Below, piece by piece: positions 12,136 through 23,880 of a stretch of DNA of 64,000 bases. Position numbers and translations under genes: made by a program. Below the pieces are notes generated by a model, which was given only the letters and a program-made list of their open reading frames with translations, searched no databases and was not told the origin of the DNA. How positions within the stretch are numbered: the stretch's first letter is position 1; each line of letters opens with the position of its first letter. This DNA comes from Dactylonectria macrodidyma (lineage: Eukaryota; Ascomycota; Sordariomycetes; Hypocreales; Nectriaceae): positions 434,001 through 498,000 of the forward strand of contig JAGMUV010000010.1 of the NCBI GenBank assembly GCA_020744425.1, written 5' to 3'.

Positions 12136-12713
12136 ATTTTACAGTGCTGATGGAAACGAGAGCTTTCAAATGGTCTTCTAGGCTGGTATTTTGCCTCACG
12201 TCCTTTGCTGAAGAGAAAAGATTCTGAACAGACCGAGTTACATATTACAATACTAGGCGTATAGGTAACAGCAAGCAGGCAAGCCAGGAGAAGACCGGGG
12301 ATCAGACCCCCGAGGATACTAGGAACCGTATCCGGCGTTCCAAATGGCTGATCTTGCCCTTGGATCCACTGCGATTCAGGCGGATAGGATTCCACGCATC
12401 CTCACCCTGATGATCCGTGCTATCACTTCGCTACCAGCTGGCACCCTGCGTTGAGAGTGGAGCCTTTAGGAACTGGCATCGGAATCGGAACGGAACAGAG
12501 TGGAGACGGACTAGGGGAAATGAAGCGGCCTTCCGCGGACACCACCCAATATCACATATCATTATCCTGGATCCTGATTAGAGTTGACGATTGACCTAGC
12601 CCGCAGCGGAGAGTATTCAGCTACAGCCATTTCGTGGCTAGCCCCTAGAACAGCCTCAGTGCCTGACTTGGGGTCTCCAGTCTCTTCCTCCAGAGGCTGA
12701 CTGAGGGGAAAAA

Positions 12714-13211
12714 ATGGCGTCTCGACCCTCAGCCGAGTGTTGCACTACTGGGTTCAAGCATGAATACAGCCCTCTCTCACTTACCAAGATGCCTTCATAT
12801 CTTTGTAAACCTCCAGCACCTCGAGCTAATTACTCAATCTCGTACAGAGGTGTTATCCGAGGCCAAAGCACCAAGGTCGCATCGATATGGGACGCTTACG
12901 TCGCCACACCACCCCCTGACAAGCGGCGAAGCGATGTCGCTCTCCTCTACATTCCCGATGTCATTGGGATTTGGGAGAATAGCAAGCTAACTGCCAATGA
13001 ACTGGCCGAGAACGGATATGTCCGCATGGTAATTGACAGGCACAGGTCAGAGCAAATTCTCAGAAGGACGGGACAGCCTTTTCAGATATGTTTGTATTCT
13101 AACGTGGCCCATGGCTTTGCTGTTCGTGGAGGCCTGTCTCAGAGGGAGCAACGGTTCGTGAAGGAACAAGCTTTCCGGCAAGCTATATAATGGTTCAATG
13201 AATATCTGTGA
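12714..13211 (+). pseudogene. Dienelactone hydrolase gene with internal deletion and premature stop
   Basis: The N-terminal part has AECCTTGFKHE and then ALLYIPDVIGIWENSKL, hallmarks of fungal dienelactone hydrolases (alpha/beta-hydrolases with a Cys-Asp-His triad). Immediately after NGYVRMVIDRH the sequence jumps to a C-terminal block SEQILRRTGQPFQICLYSN and AHGFAVRGGLS. About 100-130 residues are missing, including the nucleophile-elbow cysteine and catalytic aspartate. Only the histidine of AHGF remains. A TAA (13188-13190) interrupts the usual last residues, which resume as WFNEYL before TGA at 13209-13211. An intron probably lies near 12808-12850. The enzyme cannot be active in the usual way. 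Confidence 0.75.
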
Positions 13212-14052
13212 GGCAATAACCGAGGTGGTAACTTATCTAAATAATCTTGTCATGACGGGAGTCGCCGTTAGGAATGTATTATCGCGATGTAGGTGATAGC
13301 AGGAGTTGCGTGTGTCACAAGAAGAGATGCAGTAGTTAAATGCGCGTCGTGCATCTGACATGGTACATCAATAGATGGGGATTGAAGAAAAAAGGTTGAT
13401 CAGGCCTATTGAATATTCGAGACAGAAGCCCAGTCCTTGAGCACAATGATGGATCGGATCGAAAAAGATGAACCCGGTCTCCCGAATCACAGACAGGAGT
13501 CCAACCTGTGCGCATCATCAGGGTAGATAAGCGATTTGGCTGGACCCTGTCATTGACACGGTACCTTCAAGCTCCGAAAGGGCCGAGACGAGATAGGTTA
13601 CTATCAATCGCATCCTACTGGCCGGCCGCGGGCTCAAGAGGGTGGTAACCCCGCAGATAATCATTTGTCATGCTCCCTGTAACCGATGGGGCTAGATATC
13701 AGAGCGGCATAGCGTTCTCTTCCCCGCAAACCGCTACAAGGATGATGTAGAGGAGATGGGGCTAAAGTTGGTCTCTCTTCGGGCCAGGTGTTATTGCTAC
13801 ATGTACACGGTAGACTCGCCCTCTTATCACAAGTGACTAGTCTAGAGTGTCGCAGCTTGCCGCTCATATCTGTACGTAGATCGGGTACCCTGCCGGGGTT
13901 ATATTGGATGAGTCCCCGGGTCCAAGTCTACACCTAACCTCCAGAGACATCCCATTCCGCACTCCACGCTTCTCTTCTCCACGAGTTCCCATCACCCTTC
14001 GCTTCCTAAACCCCCAGCTGCCCCTGTCCACAGATCCATAACCCAATTCCGA
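13212..14052. other. Intergenic, probable promoter of the Zn2Cys6 gene
   Basis: No coding frame is supported. The last 200 bp before the ATG at 14053 are pyrimidine-rich on the plus strand (CCAGAGACATCCCATTCCGC type), usual for a fungal 5' leader. No TATA motif is clear. Confidence 0.4.
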
Positions 14053-16580
14053 ATGTCGAACCACGCCCCGCGCGAACCGCAACAATACTCCATGGGCGCG
14101 GTAAAAAGACCGGCTGCACAGGCACCCAACGAGCCTCAGGCGTGTAAGAGACGCGCGCCGTACGCGCCTAGGGCATGCGACGCCTGCCGGCGGCGGAAGG
14201 GACGCTGTGATGGTCGCAAGCCCTGCGAGTACTGCTCGGTGCGGTCGCTTGAGTGTTGCTTCTCGCTCGGTCCTGACGAACGTCGTGCTGGAGCCAACCT
14301 GATGGGAGCCAACCTGGTGGGAGCCAACCTGGTGGGAGCCAACTTGGTGGGAGCCGGCTCAGGGAATAGTTTGCTTATGGCTGCTGCCCCCAAGGACCCC
14401 AAATGGACTCCTGAGTAGGGCTTGCTATGAGCCTCCGTTGCGAATATCAAGCTGATAGCCCCCGTGATGGTAGATCGATAACTTCACTGAGTGGACTCGT
14501 GGCCACCATGCAAGGGCAGTTGGATACGATTGTGGCCCACCTCAACATGTCCATGTCCACACAGGGCGGCCAGATTCCAGACAATCCTTCCACCGCCGTC
14601 GCCAAATCGCCCATTAAGCCCCCACGAGCAAACTCCTCCTCCAAACGCTCCTCCGCACCTCAGTTCCACGGGCCAACGAGCCCAGACTACAGCCTCATCG
14701 TCGCGCTGATACGGATTGAAGAGGGCTCCGACTCCGGTGCGAAGCCAGACCGGTCCAGAATCCCCAGCTTCGATGACAGCCAGTCCGACGACGACGAAGA
14801 CGCCGGCCTCAGTCTCAGCCCCGGAGATGACGACTCCGTGGCGAGTCAGGAGTCTGTGACTCCGCTTTCGCGGCCGACTCTGTTCCAGTTTCTGAACTGC
14901 CTTTCGCAAACCGAGGCTGTTCGTCTTTTGCGCGTCTACCACGAGGTCATTGGCGAGCTTCATCCTGTTTGTGACATTGAAAGCCTCGTAGAGCAGGTGA
15001 ATGGGTTATACAACGCCTCTTCTCAACGACAAGGCGCTGGGGATGATGCCGAGCTTGCAGCAGACGAGGATGACCTCCTCATCCTGAATCTAACACTTAC
15101 AATTGCTCTCACTGCCGAAGCTTCATCCGAGTCTCAATCCCGCCTTGCCGCTACTCTGCACAATTACTGTCGGCATGTTAATGATGCAAAGCTGGCAAGC
15201 CTGGCGGCGAGTAAGAAACGGGCTGTTATCGCCTTGTTGATGGTTTGTACCAGCTCCCAACTCCGTCATTGCTTACGACGCTCACCACTTTGTCTCCCCA
15301 GGGCTTTTACCACTACTTTAATTGTAGAATCCGGCTGGCATGGCGAATGTGCGGGTTAGCCGGGCGCGTGGCTATGGAACTTGGATTGCACAGCCGGGAT
15401 GTTTTCCAGCCTGGGCCGGAGAGTGACCGCCAGCACCAAGAGGTAGCCGTACTCTCGTGCAGCATTCTCGTCCTGGACCGTCAATGGAGTGCCGCCGCCG
15501 GTCTTCCTTCAAACTTTCAGGAATCCGACTTTGACATGGCACGGGTGTCTTTGGTAAGGATTCTACCTCCAAGTCAGCATCGGCCTCGTTGCTAACCCTC
15601 GCGACTCTCAGGCAACCACTCCATACCTTAAAGCCATGATGGCATTCACCCTCATGAGCCACAAGTTCAACGAGCCGATTTCCCGTGTAGCCCAGGGTGG
15701 CACATGCCAGGATGAGGACGCGCTCGAGGTTACGAACTTCCAGATCGAACAATGGAGGAAGCGGGCGCTTGAGAAACACAACTTCACTCATCCTCAGAAC
15801 TGCGATTCGTACTCGGCGACTGGCAGTAAGTCTCCTCCATGGACTACTTTGCTCTACCTCCGCGCCAATGCGGTCCGTGGAATATTGCTGCGCCCGTTTT
15901 TCCTCTCCATCTCCAACTCGCTCGCCAACAAGAAAATCCAGCGCGGTCTGGAGATCGTGTCTGATTCCATCAACATCTTGTCTGCTCTTGACAAGAGCAC
16001 TGACGTGTACAAGAAACAGCACCCGCATTTTCAGCATTTCCTAGCGTCCTCATGCGCTCTCTTGTTCCTCATCCTGTCATACACCGAGCAAAATCGAGGC
16101 CATCTGTCTCTGGATCTCGCTGCAGACTATGCGCATTCTGTGAGACGCAACTTCAAGATGGCCTTGAGCCTCTCGGCTGAGTACAAGAAGTCGTCGCGGG
16201 CATCGCGCAAGTTGTGGAAGCGACTGCTTTCGATGAGAGAGCCTCTATTGCGATGGGGAATCCTCTCCCATGGAGAGAGCTCTGAGGATCCTGCTTCAAC
16301 TTCTACTACCTTAGAACCAGAACCGATCTTTTCGATAGCTTCCGGCAAGGAGCTTGAGTTGTCGGCCAAAGGCTTCGATCAACATGGAACCGCCGCTGTT
16401 CCATTTTCCGGGGACGACACTTCCTTTCTGGATTTCTCAATCTCTAATGCCGCGGCCGGGTTACCAGGCCTTTCGCTCGCGGACCTCAACAATGATACAA
16501 CTACGCAGTATCCCGATCCTCTGATGTTTGAATGGCCGATGAATGCGGCTGGGACTTTCTTCTCTGATAGGGGACTTTGA
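14053..16580 (+). CDS. Zn2Cys6 transcription factor with tandem-repeat insert, four exons
   Basis: Model: exons 14053-14414, 14459-15242, 15302-15553 and 15612-16580 with introns of 44, 59 and 58 nt; 788 aa. The binuclear zinc cluster is complete: Cys42, 45, 52, 58, 61 and 68 in a C-x2-C-x6-C-x5-C-x2-C-x6-C arrangement. Directly after it comes a four-fold GANLV/MG repeat (about residues 79-98). A Ser/Pro-rich and acidic linker follows, then the fungal-specific regulatory domain (FYHYFNCRIRLAWRMCGLAGR and MELGLHSRD). The C-terminus is acidic and hydrophobic, compatible with activation. The first intron is very short (44 nt) and is the least certain junction, but it restores the frame exactly. 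The gene sits at the edge of the monooxygenase/gentisate cluster and is a candidate local regulator; that role is inferred from position. Confidence 0.85.
14290..14349 (+). repeat. Four 15-bp tandem repeats inside the Zn2Cys6 gene
   Basis: Four head-to-tail copies of GGAGCCAACCTGGTG (first copy GATG, fourth with one C to T change) at 14290-14304, 14305-14319, 14320-14334 and 14335-14349, with a partial fifth copy after. The 15-bp unit keeps frame and encodes GANLV or GANLM. Copy number could vary between strains without breaking the gene. Confidence 0.9.
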
Positions 16581-17188
16581 ATCATCCTTGAGGTGGCTCA
16601 GTTTGGGTATCATACCTAATGCCACGTTGTAAAATGCGCTTAGTGAAGAATTCGGATGTGTGTTGCTTCTAAAGCCACTTCCAAGACGGATCAAATCTAG
16701 TCTTAATTAATCACAGCAGTCTCCCGATGGGAGCAGAGACAATAAATCCCTAGTTTTCCGACCAGAATCTCTGAAACTTGACAGTCCCAGGGTATAACTG
16801 GTGAAGCTGCAATTGGGGTCAATACGTCATTGAACAACCCTGAACCCCAACCACATGCCATTCGCCCACTCCCGGGGGACGGTCGGGAATCATCCCCGAC
16901 GTCCCGCTAGCTGCGGGGGGTGGGTTTCCGTTCCTTGGTTTCCCTGTCCGCTTGATAGATTCCGTCCATGATTCCGGACTCGAATCTTTACCCTCTGTTG
17001 CTTGGTAGCCGGAACCACCTGCTTACAGAAGAGTTGACACCGCAATGGAGACACTTCACGATGGCAATAAAATTTCTCGTCCCGCTCTCTGGGAGTGCCG
17101 ACATATGGGGAGCCGCCAAATGGAATCTCGTCCATTTCTGTTTCTCCTAAACCAGTGATTCAAGCTAGGGCTAGTCAAATCAGGAAAC
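16581..17188. other. Intergenic between regulator and FMO-like gene
   Basis: No gene is seen. The stretch contains the 3' end of the regulator gene and the promoter of the gene starting at 17189. Short frames on both strands lack domain resemblance. Confidence 0.4.
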
Positions 17189-18938
17189 ATGAGCAAAACA
17201 TACGATCTTATTGTAGTTGGGGCTGGTATGTACCCTCGCTGCCCTAAGCATTGAGTGACCGTTATGCTAACACAGTCTTCATCCAGGCTGGTTCGGACTG
17301 GCAGCCGCAAAAACCTACATCGAACTCCATCCCAACGAGCGGGTGCTCGTTATCGAGGCCGCCAATACTTGTGGCGGAACCTGGTCTGAGGACCGTCTTT
17401 ACCCCGGGCTCAAATCGAACAATATGTGCGGCTCCTATGAATATCCCGACTTCCCCATGGATGAGAGCTACGGAGTCAAGTATGGGGACCACATACCAGC
17501 TGCAACTCTGCATCAATACCTGACCGACTTTGCAAAGAGATTTGGGGTCTTCGAGAGGACCCACTTCAATACCAAGGTTGACACTATAGAGCCAGGCGAA
17601 GCTGGAGGCTGGTCACTGGCGGTCTCATCAGGGAAGGGCAACGAACTCATCGAAACCAAGAAGCTCATCCTTGCCACTGGCCTCACATCTCAGCCAAACT
17701 TACCGACTTACGCAGGCCAGGAGACCTTTAAACCTCCATTATTCCACGCAAAAGACTTTTGTATCCATGGCGACACCGTCAAGACCTCCAGGAGAGCTGT
17801 TGTCGTCGGAGCCGGCAAGTCTGCCTACGACTGCGCATACGCATTCGCGACCGAGGGAGCCCAGGTGGATTTGGTCGTGCGTCCTACGGGGCAAGGACCT
17901 GTTTGGATCTGCCCACCTTACGTCACGCCCTTTAAACGAATGATGGAGGAGCTTCTGAACACGAGGTGCCTGACTTGGTTCAGCCCTTGTCCCTGGGGAG
18001 GAGAAGACGGATTCTCAGTCGCGCGAAAGTTCTTGCATGGAACGGCTATTGGCAGGCTGCTTGTCGACAATTACTGGAACAAGCTCAGCTCTGATGTGAT
18101 TGACACTCACGGCTACCACGATGACCCCAACGTGTTCAAGTTGAAGCCGTGGAATTCGGCAATGTGGACTGGGAGTGGTGTAGGCATCCACAACTACCCT
18201 ACAAACCTTTTTGATCTGGTCAAGGAGGGAAAGATCAAGGTCCATATTGCCGATATTACCAGACTGGATGGGAATAGAGTTATTCTCAGTGACGGCGAGA
18301 CCCTGACCACCGATGTCCTGATCTGTGCCACAGGATGGAAGAAAGAATCGACTATCAAGTTCCCGAATCTGAAAGCTGGCATGGGCCTAGCGCATTCCGC
18401 GCTTGAAGTCGAGAAACTTAGCAAGGAAGCGGATGAAATAATCCTTACCGAGTTTCCCAGTCTGAAGGCGCAACCTGTTCTGAGATTCGAACGCAAGAGC
18501 GAGCAGCCTCTCCGTAACTACCGGTTCATTGTGCCTGCTGGCAGGGTTTTCGATCGAAACATTGCGTTCGCTGGCATGGCTTCAACCGTCAGCACCGCCG
18601 TGTTTGCGACGGCCCAGGCACTCTGGATCACAGCATTCTTCGACGACAAGTTGAAGAGAATGCCCAAGAACGATGACGAGGTGACCAAGGAGGTCATGCT
18701 GCACACCGGCTTTGGCAAGTGGAGGTATCCTTGCGGATATGGTGCCAGCCTACCAGATTTTGCGTTTGACGCACTACCCTACGTGGATCTCCTCCTCAAT
18801 GACTTGGGGCTCAAGAATCATCGAAAGGCCACTAAAATTGCGGAGCTGACTGAGCCGTACAAACCGAGGGACTATCGAGGACTAACGGATGAGTGGATCG
18901 AGCTGCAGCGAGTGTGCAATGGCATGGGCCGCGCTTAG
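17189..18938 (+). CDS. FMO/Baeyer-Villiger-like flavin monooxygenase, two exons
   Basis: Model: exons 17189-17225 and 17287-18938, 61-nt intron with GTATGT donor, 562 aa. The intron splits the FAD-binding motif, which reads GAGWFG at residues 11-16 once spliced. Further marks are GGTW (about 42-45), an ATGL at about 142, FHAKDF at about 165-170, the NADPH-binding GAGKSA at about 187-192, and ATGW at about 360-363. These fit class B flavoprotein monooxygenases, which insert one oxygen atom from O2 using NADPH. Fungal relatives act on secondary metabolites or ketones; the substrate here is unknown. The protein lacks a clear targeting signal. It is convergent with the SDR gene (400 bp between ends) and lies within the catabolic cluster. 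Confidence 0.87.
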
Positions 18939-19343
18939 GACTGGGTCGGATGAAGTTTAGTTATTTGAGTAGCTATTGTTGAATGAGCGTTAAATGTGAA
19001 AAAATGTGATTTTGAAACAGTAGAACTGAGCACCAAATCTTACCAGGCGAGTCAATAGCAGCGATGAGAAGTAGATAGCATAATGTTGTGATAGACTCGG
19101 ATGAGATCAATAAACGCGATTAAGCTAGACTGCCAATCTCTTTTCGTTTCAGTAGTCGGTATAATGTTGATACAGTAACGTCAAGTGTGTCTGATCTGTT
19201 ACGCCGATACAATAACCCCAACTCTTCTTGCCCCATCGCGTCACTACGAGGTGTCTGACAGACACGTAACATGTTTTGAGTTGAAATACGCGGGGATGGA
19301 TTCTGCCAAAGTCTGTATGTGCATAGAACTAAGCGACTATAGA
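18939..19343. other. 3'-3' intergenic between FMO-like and SDR genes
   Basis: Both neighbouring genes end here, so this should hold two 3' untranslated regions. The sequence is AT-rich with no coding potential of note. Confidence 0.5.
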
Positions 19344-20209
19344 TTAAGTACCAATCCTACCAACATGAAGACCTCCTGTGATCGCAATATCAGCGCCAGT
19401 GGTGTAGCTAGAGGCATCGCTGAGCAGATAAACAACAGCTCCAGTAAGATCATCCCGCTTGCCGATGCGTTGAAGCGGCGGCGTCTTGGTCATAATCTCG
19501 GACATTTCAGGCCTCGCCTGGCGCACCTCCTGAGTCATCTCTGTATCAATAAACCCAGGGGAAATGGTATTGACACGAATCTTGAATGGCGCAAGTTCCA
19601 CTGCCAGCGCTTCTGACAGCGTCTTTATGGCTCCTTTGGTCGCGCCGTAGGCAGACATGCGGTGTTGCGGAAGAACTGTGTGGGCAGTCACGGAGGCTAC
19701 TAGAACGATGCTTCCTCCATGGCCTTGCTTCTTCATCCGCGCAGTTGCGAGCTGGGTGGAGAAGTATGTCCCGGTAACCTGTAAATGATTTAAATATCAT
19801 GATGCGTTACCACTATAGCTTGGGAAGAGATAAAACTCACATTGACGTCGTGAATCCTACGGGCTTCCTTCCAGCTGGTTTCTTCAAATGCTGTCTCCAA
19901 GGCGAGACCAGCGCAAGTCACGCAGCCATCGATGCTTCCTAGCAGATCACCTGCTCTCTTGAATGCATCGGTCAAGCTCTTCTCATCTGTCACATCAGCT
20001 TGGACGTATTCAGCTTTGACCCCGTGCTGCTTCGACAGGGATGCGAAATCCTGGCCGGGCTTTGCCTTGATGTCCAAAGCTACCACGTTTCCGCCCATCT
20101 GAGCTATCGCATCGACAATGGCGTATCCGATGCCTTGAGCACCTCCTGTAACGACATAGTTTCGGCCGCTGATGTCGAATGATTCACGCACGTTTGTGAA
20201 AGTCGCCAT
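19344..20209 (-). CDS. Short-chain dehydrogenase/reductase (SDR), two exons
   Basis: Model: exons 20209-19841 and 19778-19344 with a 62-nt intron, 267 aa. A Met eight codons upstream (20233) is also in frame; the downstream one was chosen because the Rossmann fold follows at the usual distance. Classical SDR marks: TGGAQGIG cofactor motif (21-28), DVTD in the expected place, CAGLA in place of NNAG, catalytic Ser152, Tyr167 and Lys171 (YGATK), and a GFIDTEM segment after the active site. It is an NAD(P)(H)-dependent alcohol/ketone oxidoreductase of unknown substrate. It is divergent from the FAD monooxygenase at 20788, suggesting shared control and linked steps. The cysteine replacing the first Asn of NNAG is worth noting. 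Confidence 0.88.
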
Positions 20210-20787
20210 CGTTGGTGGAGAGAGAGCGCACAAGACGGCAAAGTTGGGGTGGTTGTCTAGATCGTGGCTACTTCAGCTTACACTAGGCGGTTTTTTTCGG
20301 TTTACAGCTTTATCTTGAATTGCTGATTATCTTTTAGATTGAAAACAGCATTGCGCGCCCTGTAGGCTCCCAGGGCCTTTTGCTTGTAGTTGGTCGACCA
20401 ATGTTGGGGCCGGAAGACAACCAGGAACGGCGGAAGGTTCCACACACTAGACAACCGGAACCATACCGGAATCACACACCAAGCTAAAATTCCGCTATTT
20501 GGAATAGCTTGCCATGACATTTGTGCCTCCAAGTCGAGATGTCTGCTGCGCGAAGGGAATGGAGGCGGGGATGTACCCGAACCGTCCCTGCAGCCGGCAG
20601 CAGGACCGTCGTTCCTGAGCAGCTAGTGAATACTGCGGTATGGCTCCATCACTTACTCCAATGATATATCCCGTTACAAATGGTGGTGGAGCGCCAAAGC
20701 ATTCGCCGCTGGTCACTTCGCTGAAACGCATTCCCAACTTTGGCCGAAAGCACCAATTCGAATAAACATCTTACCCGCACAACCAGC
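20210..20787. promoter_or_regulatory. Divergent promoter between SDR and FAD monooxygenase
   Basis: About 580 bp separate two genes transcribed away from each other, both probably acting on aromatic or related substrates. No long coding frame occupies the gap. A TATA element is not obvious on either side. CGG and CCG triplets, the half-sites of Zn2Cys6 regulators, occur (for example around 20411 and 20431), but they are too common in this GC range to call a site. Confidence 0.45.
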
Positions 20788-22331
20788 ATGTCGACCGCAA
20801 ATGGCTGGAGACAACTTGATGTCGGAGTGATTGGAGGCGGTATAGGCGGACAGGCCTGCGCCATAGCTCTCCGAAGACAAGGCCACAGAGTCACCATCTA
20901 CGAGCGAGCGGATTTTGCAGGGGAAGTCGGTGCCTCCATCTCCTGTGCCGCCAATGGGACTAGGTGGCTCGAGGAATGGAGAGTGAACATTGAGCTCGGC
21001 GACCCAGTCGTCTTGAAAAAGCTCATCAGTCGCGATTGGAGGACGGGCGAGCCAGTTAGTGTGTACGAGATGGCAGACTACAAGGAGAAATGGGGATACG
21101 TAGGCACCATCACTTACCCTTGGAGAGTATCAAGCTAAGAAGTAAGCAGATTTACAACATGTTTCACCGGCAATACATGCATAGGATGCTTAAGGACAGC
21201 GCGATTGGCAACCACGGAGAAGGAATACCAGCCAAGCTTGTCGTCAACCACAAGGTGAGTACCTGAGTGGCTTGGAAGCCGAAGACTCTTGCGCTAACAA
21301 ACTGGCAGGCTGAAGATGTCGACTTGGAAACGGGAGAGGTCACCTTTACAAACGGTAACAAAGCAAAACACGACGTCATCATCGGGGCTGACGGTATCGG
21401 ATCGACTATTCGTCAAGTGCTCGGCATCCAGGCGGTCCGAAAGCCCGCTACTTGCACCTGTCTGCATGCCAATGTCGATACAGATAAGGCCGTGAAGCTT
21501 GGACTGGTCGACTACTCCCAGAACAGTGCCATCGAGTACTGGGGTGGTTACCACACGCACTTCAAGATTGTTCTCTCTCCTTGCAATAACGGCCGGCTTC
21601 TATCCTACTACTGCTTCTTCCCTCGGGAGGCTGGCGACTTCAAGAACCAGTCGTGGGACCAGGAAGCCACAGTTGAAGAGCTGCTGGCGCCGTACCCTGA
21701 CCTTGATCGCCAGATTTTCAAACATCTCGAGATAGGATATGAGGTGCGGCCATGGCGGCTTTGGCTCCACGAGCCCTACCCACTGTGGCAAAAGGGCCTG
21801 GCTTGCATCATGGGCGACGCGGCTCATCCTGTAGGGAGCGATAAGTTTGAGACATGGGACGTAATCTGATGCTAACTGTTATGCTCAGATGATGCCTGAT
21901 CAGAGTCAGGGCGCTTGCCAAGCGATTGAAGATGCCGCTGCATTAGGACTCGTCTTCAGCAAGGAGAACTTCAATGGCGACGTTCGAGAGGCGTTGCAAG
22001 CGTACGAGACGGTTAGGAAGCCGAGGGCAACCAAGGTCCAATCAGCTTCCGCTCGGGCTAGGGAGAACATCAATGAACGCATCGGCATGACATCCTCGCC
22101 CCTAATTTGATCATCCATAAGGTGGCTAACTTGTCAAAGGGTTCTCAAGCAACACAAGCACCAAAGTCTACGCCGTCGCGGATGAGGACAACAAGCTGAC
22201 GATTGAAGAGATGAATCTGTAAGTGGTGCCTACAAAGAACCATATCAGAGCTAAGATTGCCCAGATACGACATGAAGACTCATGTGAAGGAGACCCTGAA
22301 AGAGCTTCGAGGATTTACAAATGGTCATTAA
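20788..22331 (+). CDS. FAD-dependent aromatic monooxygenase, salicylate-hydroxylase type, six exons
   Basis: Model: exons 20788-21099, 21150-21254, 21309-21830, 21889-22084, 22140-22218 and 22265-22331; 426 aa. Marks of class A flavoprotein hydroxylases: GGGIGG at residues 16-21, a DG motif in IIGADGIGS (about 167-168) for FAD and NAD(P)H, and GDAAHPMMPDQSQG from about 308, where the last FAD-contacting motif falls. Related enzymes hydroxylate salicylate, hydroxybenzoates or 6-hydroxynicotinate. In a cluster with gentisate dioxygenase, a role in making gentisate (a ring hydroxylation) is the simplest inference. The fourth intron has no GT donor: the frame is kept only with a GC donor at 22085 (GCATGA), a weak consensus. 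If it is not spliced, the protein ends early at 22110 and loses its last 46 or so residues. Confidence 0.8.
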
Positions 22332-23259
22332 AGGAAACTTGCGACATTTGGACTGTCCAGTGAAGGAGGATGACAACTTGATTGGTGACAATATGGACTA
22401 AAAGTCGCCTGAATACCTCATGGATAGCGTAAAGCCAATAAAAAATGTTTTGAGAACAACAGACTATACTTTCTGCGCCATGGGCTTGGTGGAATGTAGG
22501 GACTGGTATGCACCCTCTTGTGTGCCCTCACTGCATGACACCCAAGGCACATTGAATTTTCTGTATCATCGTTTGATCAACCGTGAATGAACAGATACGT
22601 GTAGATGAATCCAATTACGGACGTCACTGTATTGTTGGCCCTTTCCATCTTCATCTTGTTGTCTCGTCTCGAGAACCACGTGGTGCTTCAATTCAACCCC
22701 TACATCCGCACCAAATTCGCACCTACCTATCTGTGACGAAAATCGGGCACACGCTTACCACTCCCGACGATGATTCGTACATTCACCGGTAGGCAATCTT
22801 TCATAACCACTGACCCGGAGTTCTGTTGGCAGATCTCAGCTCTGCCTCATCCCCCAATGGAGCCTATCACCCACGTCTCCCTCTCAGCGGCATTCAGGCC
22901 CTGATTGTTCAGACTTGCGTTTGCTCCCCAAACACGTGAGAAACGAGAGCTGGCTGGCCATGACAGCGCCCCAATTCAAGTTGCGTGTACCTGCAGGGTC
23001 CCCTCCTTTTCCGTCTTCATGGGAGAGACTGCAGGGTATGGTCCAGCGGTTCATTCCGTTCCGGAATATTGCCCAGATCATCTTCTAAGGATATACGGAT
23101 ATGGGGGATAGTTCCGATCCAACCCCGTCTCACGCCAAAACTTCCAAAGATTCAAAACGCCCAAGACGAATGCGTAGAGATAGTATTGTCTGTCGTATTG
23201 ACTAAATTCTTGACTCATCAAACACATCCTAGCAATAAAACCGTTCCCGTGAAGTCGAA
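22332..23259. other. Intergenic, nothing recognised
   Basis: Between the monooxygenase and the aldehyde dehydrogenase relic. Only short frames without domain resemblance are present. The last 100 bp presumably contain the former promoter of the dehydrogenase. Confidence 0.45.
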
Positions 23260-23840
23260 ATGGACAGCAAGATCAACGCTAGCGGTGCCACGCCGAGTTT
23301 GGACGGCAATGTCCCTCTGGTAATTGACGTGGACAACGCCGCAAGCGAGGATGGTATGCGAGCTATCATCTACAAAAAGCCCTATGGTGTCATATTTAGC
23401 ATTGTACCCTAGTAGGTTGGAGTCGTCAGGGAAGTGTTAACAGGGTATGCACTCACTTGCGGCTTAGGAGCGCTGCGTACCACTTTGCGGCTCCGCTCTG
23501 TCACTTTTGTGCTAGCAACTGGTAACACGGTCATCCTGAAGGGCCTAGGGCTCTCGTTAAGGTACTACTAGGTTATTATCAATACTTTCAGAAGGCGGGT
23601 CTACTGAAAGGCTGCCTGAATCTGATTTTTCACCAGCCTGCAGATGCGGTAATAATAACCGAAGTCCTCATCTCCGACCCCCGGGTCAAAAAGGTCAACT
23701 TCACAGGCAGCACCGGTATAGGCAGCACCATCACGTCGATCGTTGGGAAGCATTTAAAGCCCATATTAATAGAGCTGGGGGCAAAGCAAGCGCTTAGAGA
23801 TAAGCAAGAGGTCTGCTATAATAAATATAACCCTGACTAA
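23260..23840 (+). pseudogene. Aldehyde dehydrogenase, N-terminal half, decayed and truncated
   Basis: The relic starts with an ATG at 23260 and an acidic N-terminus (VPLVIDVDNA). Conserved NAD-dependent ALDH blocks then follow in more than one frame: KKPYGVIFSI, TGNTVILKGL (family xGNTVVLKxSE), GCLNLIFHQPAD, KKVNFTGST with a GIGSTI helix (family FTGSTxVG) and LIELGAKQA (family ELGGKxP). Several stop codons and frame changes lie between, and the sequence stops before the catalytic cysteine region. The block order and wording are like vanillin/salicylaldehyde-type dehydrogenases that turn aromatic aldehydes into acids. It ends within 45 bp of another truncated gene on the opposite strand. Confidence 0.75.
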
Positions 23841-23880
23841 CCCTAATCTAGCGACTTAGCAAAGGACCGCTTCAGACTTT

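Noticed and set aside
14427..14458. Separate gene starting at the ATG at 14427
   Set aside because: The frame joins the zinc-cluster exon through a short intron (14415-14458) that restores continuity, so one gene is the simpler reading.
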